This document shows, in pieces, positions 26,201 through 33,508 of a stretch of DNA of 64,000 nucleotides. The stretch is from Poriferisodalis sp965204195 (lineage in GTDB: Bacteria > Actinomycetota > Acidimicrobiia > Acidimicrobiales > Poriferisodalaceae), in contig NZ_OZ241975.1 in NCBI RefSeq assembly GCF_965204195.1, forward strand, positions 3,224,001 through 3,288,000, written 5' to 3'. A program made the translations under genes and the position numbers. Below the pieces are notes generated by a model. That model was given only the letters and a program-made list of their open reading frames with translations, was not told where the DNA came from and did no database searches. Position 1 is the stretch's first letter. The number at the start of each line of letters is the position of its first letter.

Positions 26201-26788
26201 AACCTGAGCGGCTGCAATTACAAGAACAACAGAGGCATCGTCAACGTCGAGGAACTCCCCTGGACCCCGTACGACGTTGATCTCGGCGGCCGGCCCGTGT
26301 TCTGTACGGATGTCTCGCCGATTGAGTTTCCTGACCCTGGGGATCGGCTCAAGATGTGCATGGATCGCCACAATCTTGCGGTGGTGACGTTGACGAGCGG
26401 GTTCAACTTGGACATGTGGATTGCCGAGTACACGGCGGACACGCGTCGCAGCATCTCGACTGAGTTGCGCAAGGATCTCAAGGCGATCCAGCACGCGATC
26501 GAGAACGAGGAGACGATTCTCGTCGGCACCGGGGACTACACGCGCCCGACCGGGGACAAGGGTCTCGATGACGCGATCGTGAAGCTCATTTGCGGTGAGG
26601 TCGTCGAGTTCGGCGTCGATCGAGGCGTCGACGCGGCCGCGAAGCGAGTGGGCGGCTGGGCCCAGAACAGGTTCCCTGCCGGGACGGTGCTGCGGGGCGC
26701 GGTGCGGCTGAGCACCGTGCTGAGTTTCGCTCAGACCGCGCTGGGGGTGCTGTGGGAGAACTTCGCGACGGACGCGGCGTGCGGCTGA
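23288..26788 (+). CDS. Large secreted modular protein with two PPC-like domains
   Basis: A 1166-residue protein starting with GTG inside the preceding stop. Signal peptide: MRGRLGLAAAAVLVAVGVL, then PVPSAA. A Cys/Thr/Arg/Tyr-rich region follows (residues 110-300, with RTVTTTRTVRDT and CCKPVTRTEYHDETRTRQVCC). Then come an Asp/Thr/Gly linker near 356-394 and two PPC-type beta domains (DIDAASAGDPHVYV and VDLAKTTTSSLDPYVLLLNG). The Cys-containing C-terminal 230 residues look unrelated (DMWIAEYTADTRRSISTEL). The last domain shows less extreme GC. The protein is probably a surface or secreted adhesin or effector. The functions of the first and last regions are unknown. Confidence 0.8.
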   Translation: MRGRLGLAAAAVLVAVGVLMPVPSAADGGGTAEGATSATAQCARGYVYDSGSGDCHKRETGPAAAACPARIGGHAVEVSGSGCVTSSAHSMLPVYGCDTAQGWALAGDPPYCQRVVTRKVSTRRTVTDMVHYSQTYTVRVATVVTEHVRYAVRKRVPPLTVRVRVPPLTRTYMGMETYTYTARVRYCAKWGVVLGQSVCTKHSYRNEQRTGVRETLHVEPAYHYENRPAYNYRTEMVCCKPVTRTEYHDETRTRQVCCRPVTRTVTTTRTVRDTQSAVPSAACTVAGYAMNSSSRCERPAGARLGAVAYSCAAGWTAVSGDPSTCERTLTGDPRWTCAAGQSIDRATTPPHCHPDPDDDTDDTDTDGTGTGTGTGTDDDTDDDTDDDTDGGDGDDCSEALGVLGSGTVTRSGVWAAGCESSQKHTDQVPYWAYSYTLSVTAAATLDIDAASAGDPHVYVTSSDGTVAGSDDDSGPDGRDSRIRGLSLTAGAYTIEVTTGTERATGTFTLTLTTTFDEPPVVITDLADGTGHGAAGTTVSASDEFTVEPAAAACTATAAAAGAKPKVTAGPAADKRVVSLALAVPFSHTVTVACDAPGRSRAAARATLAGRLRAVSVTGLDDAAPADGASYALDRFTVSPASARCVGTAAGRGAGTPWVSSLSATRTVVVLLRPGAAAVVTVTCTAPGHSPGTASALFSTQLPCNDHLGTLAAARTVRSGTITADAACISAKRSPGTHYARRHTFTLGAPGWVTVDLAKTTTSSLDPYVLLLNGHSSDGSGTALASDDNSGTGTDSRIARRFLQPGPYTIEATTSGPDGRGAYRLTIAVDYRITITGQPEKLIGEVGKPITGSWSYSPAAARLSVASAVPGGITARAYGDSGDASLVAVATRAGDYTVTVKYANGPRTRTQPTTVTAVVVDRSCAHSDGHRARRVHHHDPGRGHTNCQAHTPPACKNAYSNPWIPGHEHLSRNLSGCNYKNNRGIVNVEELPWTPYDVDLGGRPVFCTDVSPIEFPDPGDRLKMCMDRHNLAVVTLTSGFNLDMWIAEYTADTRRSISTELRKDLKAIQHAIENEETILVGTGDYTRPTGDKGLDDAIVKLICGEVVEFGVDRGVDAAAKRVGGWAQNRFPAGTVLRGAVRLSTVLSFAQTALGVLWENFATDAACG
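24351..24470 (+). repeat. Asp/Thr/Gly low-complexity codon repeat within the secreted protein
   Basis: Short GACACC/GGCACC units and three copies of a 12-base GATGACACCGAC unit encode a linker of Asp-Asp-Thr-Asp and Gly-Thr. It separates the Cys-rich N-region from the first PPC domain and could vary in length by slippage. Confidence 0.85.
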
Positions 26789-26938
26789 GATGCCGTTCTG
26801 TCCTCGCGAGCCTCGGCTGGATGCACCGCCCGCCAAGCTCGGCGGAGGCATGGTTCTGGGAACGGCGAGTGCATCAATCGGTCTTCGGGGAAGAAGGGCG
26901 TTGCGTGAGATGACGGCATGTGAGAGGGCGGACAGATC

Positions 26939-28204
26939 GTGACCTCGGCAGGCGACTCGGACGGCGGCGGGCTGCGTGATCGCACCGCCGGCCGCGCCGC
27001 GGACGGGCGTGTCCGGTGGGTTGTGATCGCCGTGGCCGTTGTTGCGATGCTCGCGGTTGTGCTGGCGGCTTGGATGTGGATGCGTGACGGCGGCGATCGC
27101 GTCGCAGCGCTGCCGGACGCGGAGGCTGTGTGGACACAGATCGCATCTGAGGTGCCCGTGGATCCTGATCGGCGCTACAGCGACGAAGAACTCGGGCTGT
27201 TTGGTTTGGTTGATCGCGTGATCTTCGACACGCCGTTTTATGTCAGATTCCGTACTGCCGAGGATGCCGGCAAGGCGGACGCTAGTCGCGACGAGTATAT
27301 TTCATCGGTTGCGTCGGGTCATGAGCGTGAGCGGCTCGCCTTTGAGCGCGAAATCGAGGACGCTGTCCATAGTGCATACAGTTCTCTGCCTTCGGACCTG
27401 GGAGCGGGAGGCTTGCTTGAGGCGGCATTCGTAGATGCGATGAGGGAATGCGCGGCAGACCGGGGTTATCCCAATATCAATCCCATGGGAGCGTCGGAGG
27501 AAGAACGGGCCTACTATGAATCCGAGTTCGGACTGTCGTCTGAGAGCTTCTACGACTTGCGGCTTGAGTGTGCTCAGCGGGCTGCGAGTTATCCCACTCT
27601 CGACTCCGAGGTGCGGGACGAACTGCTCTACCGTGTCAGAAAGCACTATCTCGAAGCGGCGCATGATTATCTCGGCAACTATGACATTGTAGAGATCCCG
27701 ATCGAGCATGATGAGAGCGTTATCCACCCGTTGGAGGAGTCGTACATCCGGTACTGTCTTGAATGGCTGGCCGCTGATCGGGAGTCGTGCGCTGACCAGT
27801 ACCGGGTGGAGCTGACCGAGGAACAGAAAGCAGCGCCTGTCCCCGAACGAGAACCAGTCGACGAGACAACGCCGTACCCGCTGGTGGGGCAGCCCTGCGG
27901 GTTCTCGCCGATTCCGGGCGATGTCATCATCGATCGCGATGGCCGTTTCTGTGACAAGTTCGAGAATCTGGAGTTCAGGATCAATCATCCCGATACGAAG
28001 GAGAGCCGGTCGTATGTGGGCAACTTCTTTTACGGCGGGCCGAGGCTGTTGAACTGTCCCGACAGCTGGGCGATCGACGGCGAGGGAAAGTGCCGCTATC
28101 CCCACCCTGAGGACGCAGCGAAGAGAGAGGCTTTCCTCGAAGCGCATCCGGAGGTGGCAGAAGGGCCGCCGCTGATCAGCTCGTTCTATCCGGGCAGGGA
28201 CTGA
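26939..28204 (+). CDS. Single-pass membrane protein of unknown function
   Basis: A 421-residue protein with a short charged N-terminus, one membrane helix (VVIAVAVVAMLAVVLAAWMW, residues 28-47) and a large acidic external domain. Conserved-looking Cys pairs occur at MRECAADRGYP with LRLECAQR, CLEWLAADRESC, QPCGF with RFCDKF, and LNCPDSWAIDGEGKC, so it is probably disulfide-bonded outside the cell. No family was recognised. It follows the secreted protein after 150 bases on the same strand and is likely part of the same surface module. Codon use is less GC-extreme than in the genes around the island. Confidence 0.7.
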   Translation: MTSAGDSDGGGLRDRTAGRAADGRVRWVVIAVAVVAMLAVVLAAWMWMRDGGDRVAALPDAEAVWTQIASEVPVDPDRRYSDEELGLFGLVDRVIFDTPFYVRFRTAEDAGKADASRDEYISSVASGHERERLAFEREIEDAVHSAYSSLPSDLGAGGLLEAAFVDAMRECAADRGYPNINPMGASEEERAYYESEFGLSSESFYDLRLECAQRAASYPTLDSEVRDELLYRVRKHYLEAAHDYLGNYDIVEIPIEHDESVIHPLEESYIRYCLEWLAADRESCADQYRVELTEEQKAAPVPEREPVDETTPYPLVGQPCGFSPIPGDVIIDRDGRFCDKFENLEFRINHPDTKESRSYVGNFFYGGPRLLNCPDSWAIDGEGKCRYPHPEDAAKREAFLEAHPEVAEGPPLISSFYPGRD

Positions 28205-28487
28205 TCTTCGGCGGAGCATCTGTCGAGCGGCGAGACGACAGAGGCCCCGCGCCGGGAGCTGTGGATCACGCTGAGCCCCGATTCGAGGCCGAGGTCGTTG
28301 GGCTGCTACGGCAGCACCGGCCGCCAGAGCCGCTACGCGGGCCGTCACGCGTTCCGTTTGCTGGCTGCGAGGTCCCCTACGGGAACGCGGCCCGGGGAGG
28401 GGTTTATCGGTGAGTGGCTGGAAGCGGCCCGCGCCGCCTAGCCCTGCGAAGCTCTCCTGCTCGCCAACGCGTCGTCCGTTCGCTGTT
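28205..28487. other. Intergenic stretch ahead of the right repeat of island B
   Basis: No gene, hairpin or recognisable remnant was found here. It ends at the right border duplication. The P450 gene begins 21 bases after that duplication. Confidence 0.5.
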
Positions 28488-28577
28488 CGGCCTCGTGCCC
28501 GCCCACGCAACCTCGGCGTCAACAGCCGTCATCGGCCTGAACTCGATGTCATGGGGCTTCTGTTCGGCGCAGCAGCC
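28488..28577 (+). repeat. Right border duplication of accessory island B
   Basis: Direct repeat of 22526-22614, with about 25 identical bases at its right end and diverged sequence to the left. It lies directly upstream of the P450 start and may contain that gene's promoter, as its partner may for the enoyl-CoA hydratase operon. Confidence 0.85.
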
Positions 28578-28597
28578 GCTCTGGTTAGGGTTCGGCC

Positions 28598-29815
28598 ATG
28601 GCCACTCTTGTTGCTGATGTCGACATGCCTGAGGTCGGCCTCGGAGGCGATGAAGGCGAGGACGAGCGGCGAGAGGCGCTGATCGGGCTCGCTGAGCGCA
28701 ACTGGATCGCCCGCACCCCGCTGGGGTACGTCATCACCCGTCATGCGGACGTGACCGCCATGCTGCGCGACAAGCGCTGGTTCAGCGCCATCGGCCTCAT
28801 CGCGCAGATGCAGGGCGTCGACGACGCCGAATGGAACCGTCGCAGCGGGCAGAACATCCTGGGCATGGAGGGCGACGAGCACCAGCGGCTGCGCCGGCTG
28901 GTCGGGCCGGCGTTCACTCCCAAGGCCGCCGAACGGCTGCGCCCGTTCATGGCCGAGGTCATCAATGATCTGCTCGACCCGCTGTGTGCTCGCGGGCACG
29001 GCGATTTCGTCACCGAGGTCTGCGAGCCGTACCCCATTCCGATCATCTGCGAGCTGCTGGGCGCACCCCGCGACGACTGGGAGCTGTTCAGCCGTCTCGC
29101 CACCGACATCTTCCGGGTGTTCAACGGCAATCTGGCACGCGACCTGCACACGATCATGTCCGCGCAGGACGAGATGGGCGCCTACATGTCCAAGCTCATC
29201 GCCGAGCGGCGGGCCGAGCCTCGCGACGACCTGCTCTCGGACCTGATCGCTGCGGAAGAGGAAGGCGACCGGCTGAGCACCGAGGAGATGCAGTCGCTTG
29301 CCAACGCCGTGCTGCTCGCCGGCACCGACACCACGCGTAACCAGCTCGCCTGCGCTGTGGAGCTGTTCGCTCGCTGCGGGGACCAGCTCCGGCTGCTGCG
29401 CGACGAGCCGTCACTCGCACCCCAGGCTGCCGAAGAGGTCATGCGGCACTTCGGCGCCATCCGGGGCACCGCCCGCTACGCCAGCGAGAACGTCACCTAC
29501 CGCGACATCGAGTTCCCGGCCAGCACGCTGATCTTTCCCAGCTTCACCGCCGCCAACCATGACGAGACGCAGTTCGATCAGCCGATGCGTTTCGACATCA
29601 CACGCCGGTCGAGCGCGCCGCACATGACCTTCGGCAGCGGCATCCACTACTGTCTCGGCGCGTTCCTGGCACGAGCCGAGCTGCAGGAGGCCCTCAAAGC
29701 CGTCGCGAAGCGAATGCCGGACCTGCGCCTCGACGGCGACGTGGAATGGAAGCCGGTGTCCAACGGCATCTGGGGGCCGTCGACACTGCCGATCAGGTTC
29801 ACGCCGGGGCACTGA
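28598..29815 (+). CDS. Cytochrome P450
   Basis: A 405-residue soluble bacterial P450. The I-helix O2-binding motif AGTDTTRNQL, the ExxR-region helix before ASENVTYRD, and the heme loop FGSGIHYCLGAFLARAEL (Cys ligand near residue 352) are present. It hydroxylates a small organic substrate using electrons from a ferredoxin; no ferredoxin or reductase gene is adjacent. An MFS transporter follows after 18 bases, so both may act on the same compound. The right repeat of island B ends just before its start. Confidence 0.92.
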   Translation: MATLVADVDMPEVGLGGDEGEDERREALIGLAERNWIARTPLGYVITRHADVTAMLRDKRWFSAIGLIAQMQGVDDAEWNRRSGQNILGMEGDEHQRLRRLVGPAFTPKAAERLRPFMAEVINDLLDPLCARGHGDFVTEVCEPYPIPIICELLGAPRDDWELFSRLATDIFRVFNGNLARDLHTIMSAQDEMGAYMSKLIAERRAEPRDDLLSDLIAAEEEGDRLSTEEMQSLANAVLLAGTDTTRNQLACAVELFARCGDQLRLLRDEPSLAPQAAEEVMRHFGAIRGTARYASENVTYRDIEFPASTLIFPSFTAANHDETQFDQPMRFDITRRSSAPHMTFGSGIHYCLGAFLARAELQEALKAVAKRMPDLRLDGDVEWKPVSNGIWGPSTLPIRFTPGH

Positions 29816-29833
29816 ACCCCCGCAGCCACGCTG

Positions 29834-31117
29834 ATGGGCCGCCTGCCCGACGTCTTCGAGGTCACGTCGGGCCAGGCCGCATCTAGCCCAGCGGTACCCA
29901 GCGAGGTCGGGAGCACCCCGCGCGAGCGCGTCCGCTGGGGACGGGTGGTGCTGGTGGCTCTTTCGGGGGTGGTGTCGCACGTCTTCGGCCGGGCCACGGT
30001 CGGCGTGCTGGTGCCCGCCATGGCCGACGATCTCGACCTCAGCGACACGCTCATCGGCGCGCTCGGCTCGGCCAACATGGGCGCGTACTTCACCGGCGTG
30101 ATCATCGTCACGTTCACTGCCGGTCGAATCGAGCCGTTCACCTTGCTGCGCGCCGGCATCGTCACTTCCACCGTGGGCCTTGCGGTGATCGGCACCGCGT
30201 CGAGCCCGGCAGCCGTGGTGATCGGCACTGCATTGGCCGGTCTCGGCGGCGGCGGCATCTGGCTCACAGCGCCAGTGATCGCCAGCGAAGGCGTGCCGGC
30301 GAGCCGCCGCGGCGCCGCTCTCGGCACGCTCACCGCCACCATGGGCGCCGCGCTCATCGGCGTGCCGCTCGCGACCACTGCCCTGCGCAGCATTGCGGCC
30401 GACGATGCGATCTGGCGGCCCGTCTGGGTGGCTCAGGCTGCGCTGTCGGTGGTGCTGTTTGCGGCGCTGTCGGTGTTTGTCCGGGCTCGGCGCACTGAAC
30501 GGGTGGCCGGTGCCGGCGGATTCGGGGCACTGTTCCGGATTCACGGGTGGAAGCGCGCTGTCGCGGCGTACATGGCCTTCGCGTACATGGCGTCTTCGTT
30601 CGCGAACTTCTTGGGGCGAGCGCTGGAGGGCGATCACGAATTCAGCCGCACCGCCGCGACGCTCGTGTTCTCGTGGATGGGCGCGGGTTCGATCGTTGGG
30701 GCGCTGGCCTTCGGACGGCTCAGCGATCGCATCGGGCGGCCCGCAACCATGGCCACTGTCATGGCCTTGAGCGCCGGTGCCGCCGTGGTCATGGCGACGC
30801 GTGCGCCCAGCGCCATGATCCTCGTCGCCGTGGTGGTTTTCGGCGCAGCGTCGTTCTCGTTCCCGTCGCTCACCGCGACGTTCGTGAGCGATCACGTCTC
30901 CGACCGCACGTTCGCCGCGGTGCTCGGCTCGATGACGATGTTCTACGGCCCTGCGTCGGTGATCGGCCCGGCCGCGAGCGGGTGGCTCGCCGACCGGACG
31001 AGCAGCTTCAGCACGACCTATTCGGTCATCGCTGCTCTTGCCCTCACCGCATGCATCTGCATGGCGACGATGCGCCGAAGGGATGGTGTGGCGCCGCAGA
31101 CGACGCCGCTGAACTGA
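29834..31117 (+). CDS. MFS transporter
   Basis: A 427-residue major facilitator protein with about 12 hydrophobic helices. The loop between helices 2 and 3 is weakly conserved, and a GRLSDRIGRPATMA motif begins the second half, typical of the family. The repeated pattern of short Gly/Ala-rich helices (VIGTALAGLGGGGIWL) fits a drug or metabolite exporter. It is co-directional with, and 18 bases after, the P450 gene, so it may export or import the P450 substrate or product. Confidence 0.9.
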   Translation: MGRLPDVFEVTSGQAASSPAVPSEVGSTPRERVRWGRVVLVALSGVVSHVFGRATVGVLVPAMADDLDLSDTLIGALGSANMGAYFTGVIIVTFTAGRIEPFTLLRAGIVTSTVGLAVIGTASSPAAVVIGTALAGLGGGGIWLTAPVIASEGVPASRRGAALGTLTATMGAALIGVPLATTALRSIAADDAIWRPVWVAQAALSVVLFAALSVFVRARRTERVAGAGGFGALFRIHGWKRAVAAYMAFAYMASSFANFLGRALEGDHEFSRTAATLVFSWMGAGSIVGALAFGRLSDRIGRPATMATVMALSAGAAVVMATRAPSAMILVAVVVFGAASFSFPSLTATFVSDHVSDRTFAAVLGSMTMFYGPASVIGPAASGWLADRTSSFSTTYSVIAALALTACICMATMRRRDGVAPQTTPLN

Positions 31118-31129
31118 GCGTCAGCTCAG
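31114..31129. terminator. Hairpin between convergent MFS and HU genes
   Basis: A perfect 6-base stem CTGAGC/GCTCAG with loop GTCA covers both stop codons. No clear T-run follows on either strand, so it is only a weak bidirectional terminator candidate. Confidence 0.35.
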
Positions 31130-31404
31130 CTCATCAGCTGCTTTTTCATGGCAGCAGCGGTTGCCAGCTTGAGGGACCGGCTCGGACCGATCTCGATGGA
31201 CTCGCCGGTCTGCGGGTTGCGACCCATGCGGGCACCACGCTCAGACATGGAGAAGGAGCCGAATCCCGGCCAGGTCACTTTGCCGCCGGCTTTCGCTTCG
31301 GCCGCAACGAGATCGAAGAACGCTGACAGCGTCTTCTCTGCGTCGCTCGCAGTCACACCGGCTTCGGCGGCTACTGCCTTGATGGTCTCTGCTTTGTTCG
31401 CCAC
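31126..31404 (-). CDS. hup: HU-family DNA-binding protein
   Basis: A 92-residue histone-like protein. It begins MANKAETIKAVAAEAG (GTG start) and carries the HU signature: the GFGSFSMSERGARMGRNP beta-arm segment followed by GESIEIGPSRSLKLA. AGAGAGG lies about 10 bases before the GTG, which decides this start over the longer frame. It bends DNA and organises the nucleoid. It is monocistronic, convergent with the MFS gene and downstream of the ABC permease on the same strand. Confidence 0.92.
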   Translation of the reverse strand: MANKAETIKAVAAEAGVTASDAEKTLSAFFDLVAAEAKAGGKVTWPGFGSFSMSERGARMGRNPQTGESIEIGPSRSLKLATAAAMKKQLMS

Positions 31405-31540
31405 AGTCCAGTTCCTCTCTGAAACGATTCGGGGTATCACCTCAGCACACAAAAGCCCTGAAGTGGTGGAATTGCGGCCCGCTGTCTATCGGCGCGACCC
31501 GGCTCTTGCACCCCGCGACGAGCATTGATGCTGCTGGTGG

Positions 31541-32473
31541 TCAGGCACTCGCATCTTGCGCCTCCGGTGCGGTGGGACCTCGGTGCGTGCTCTTCGCACC
31601 GTCGCCCACATCGGTTTTGACGTCAAAGACGTCGCGCAGCCCGTCGCCCACATAGTTCACCGACAGCACCGTGACCACGATGGCCAGCCCGGGCGCCCAC
31701 ACCAGCCACGGCGCGGTGGTCATGAAGCCCTCGTTGCCGCCGAGCATGTTGCCCCAGGTGGCGGCATGGACCTGGCTGATGCCCAGCCCGAGGAAGCTCA
31801 GCACTGCTTCGGCCAGGATCGCCCCGGCCACCGCCAGCGAGACGGCGACTGTGATCTCGCCGACCAGATTCGGCAGCAGATGACGGAACATGATGCGCGA
31901 CATCCCGGCACCCATCGCCCGGGCCGCCCTGACGAACTCGTGCTCGCGCAGCGCGAGCGCCCGAGCGCGGATGATGCGGGCCAGAGGCATCCAGCCGAAC
32001 AGCGACAGCACCAGCACCACGTCGAAGACGCTGCCGCCAAGGATCCGCGCCAGCAGGATCACCACCATCAGCAGCGGTAGTGCGAGCAGCGTGTCGGTGA
32101 TGCGCATCAGCACGGCATCGACGTGGCCGCCGCGATAGCCGGCCACGAGACCGACGAGCGTGCCGATCACCGACGCCAGCACGGCCACCGACACGCCCAC
32201 CAACAGCGACACGCGGCCGCCGTGCAGGACACGGCTCAGCGTGTCGCGGCCCAGCGTGTCGGTGCCGAGCCAGTAGTCGGCGCTCGGCCCCACGAGGATG
32301 TCGTCGAGGTGTTGCTCGCCGGGCGGGTAGGGGGCAACCACGTCGGCCGCCATCGCCAGCAGCGCGATGAGCACCAGCGCCCCCAGCGCGACCACCGACA
32401 CGCGCCGGAGCAGGAAACGCTGCCACGCCAGCGCCAGCGGCCCCTGCGCCCGGGTGCGCTCAGCCCGTGCCAC
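31541..32473 (-). CDS. ABC transporter permease, DppC type
   Basis: A 310-residue inner-membrane permease of the peptide/opine/nickel importer group. It has the N-terminal DppC extension (APYPPGEQHLDDIL, then YWLGTDTLGRD) and the EAA loop REHEFVRAARAMGAGMSR. The start GTG overlaps the end of the DppB-type gene by 14 bases. It is the third gene of a substrate-binding/permease/permease operon. No ATPase gene lies on either side. Confidence 0.9.
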   Translation of the reverse strand: MARAERTRAQGPLALAWQRFLLRRVSVVALGALVLIALLAMAADVVAPYPPGEQHLDDILVGPSADYWLGTDTLGRDTLSRVLHGGRVSLLVGVSVAVLASVIGTLVGLVAGYRGGHVDAVLMRITDTLLALPLLMVVILLARILGGSVFDVVLVLSLFGWMPLARIIRARALALREHEFVRAARAMGAGMSRIMFRHLLPNLVGEITVAVSLAVAGAILAEAVLSFLGLGISQVHAATWGNMLGGNEGFMTTAPWLVWAPGLAIVVTVLSVNYVGDGLRDVFDVKTDVGDGAKSTHRGPTAPEAQDASA

Positions 32474-33446
32474 GCCGGATCCTCGGGTCGAGCACACCGT
32501 AGAGCAGGTCGGCGGCGAAACTCATCACGAACACGCCGCCCGACACGAGCATCACGACCGGAAGCAGGACCGCATAGTCGCCGGCATGAATCGCGTCGAA
32601 GAACAGCGTGCCCATGCCCGGGTACTGGAACACCCGCTCGGTCACGATGAGACCGCCCACCAGCAGCCCGATGTCGAGCGCGGCCAGCGTGGTCACCGGA
32701 ATCAGCGCGTTGCGCACGCCATGGCGCAGCACCACGGCGCGCTCCGACAGCCCCTTGGCGTAAGCCGTCCGCACGTACTCCGCGCCGAGCGCGTCGAGCA
32801 GGCTCGAACGCATGTAGCGGCTGTACGCGGCGACGAGCTGCAGCGACAGCGCCATCGCGGGCAGCGCCAGGTGCCGCGCACGGTCCACCAGATCGAAGCC
32901 CACTTGGCCGGGCGAGTACAGGCCCGCTGTGGGCAGCAGCGGCGGCGTCACGCCCAGCCAGTTCGCGAAGTACAGGCCGAAGAACAGCTGCAGCATCAGG
33001 CCCAGCCAGAACACGGGAATCGACAGCCCGAAGAATGACGTTGTGGTAGCGGCGTAGTCCAGCAGGCTGCCCCGCCGCACTGCCCCCAGCGTTCCCACCG
33101 CGATACCGATTAACAGCGACGCGGTGACCGCCACCACCAGCAGCACCAACGTGTTCGCCAGCGCAGTGCGCAGCATCGGCCACACCTCGGCGCCGTTCTG
33201 CACCAGCGACGTGCCCAGGTCACCGGTGACGAAGTTGCCGAGCCAGGCGAAGTAACGCTGCCAGAACGGCAGGTCGAGCCCCAGCGCTTCCACGTACGCG
33301 GCCCGGTCTGCGGCGGTAATGCGCGGGTTCACGGCGATAAGCGCCGTCGGGTTGGTGATGCTGTCCGCGGCCCAGAACGTAAACAGCGAGATCAGCGCCA
33401 AGATCGGCAGCGCTGTCGCGAGCCGGCCGAGCGCGTAGCGAGTCAC
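32460..33446 (-). CDS. ABC transporter permease, DppB type
   Basis: A 328-residue permease with the classic DppB N-terminus (RYALGRLATALPILALISL), a GTSLVQNGAEVWPMLRTAL segment and the EAA loop EYVRTAYAKGLSERAV. About six helices are expected. It follows the substrate-binding protein gene after 62 bases and overlaps the DppC-type gene. Together they form the membrane channel of a solute importer. Confidence 0.92.
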   Translation of the reverse strand: MTRYALGRLATALPILALISLFTFWAADSITNPTALIAVNPRITAADRAAYVEALGLDLPFWQRYFAWLGNFVTGDLGTSLVQNGAEVWPMLRTALANTLVLLVVAVTASLLIGIAVGTLGAVRRGSLLDYAATTTSFFGLSIPVFWLGLMLQLFFGLYFANWLGVTPPLLPTAGLYSPGQVGFDLVDRARHLALPAMALSLQLVAAYSRYMRSSLLDALGAEYVRTAYAKGLSERAVVLRHGVRNALIPVTTLAALDIGLLVGGLIVTERVFQYPGMGTLFFDAIHAGDYAVLLPVVMLVSGGVFVMSFAADLLYGVLDPRIRRGTG

Positions 33447-33508
33447 GACAGCGAATCAACCTCGGAAAGTGTCCACGACAAGCCTGTCCGGCTGTTCGCC
33501 TCTTCGGG

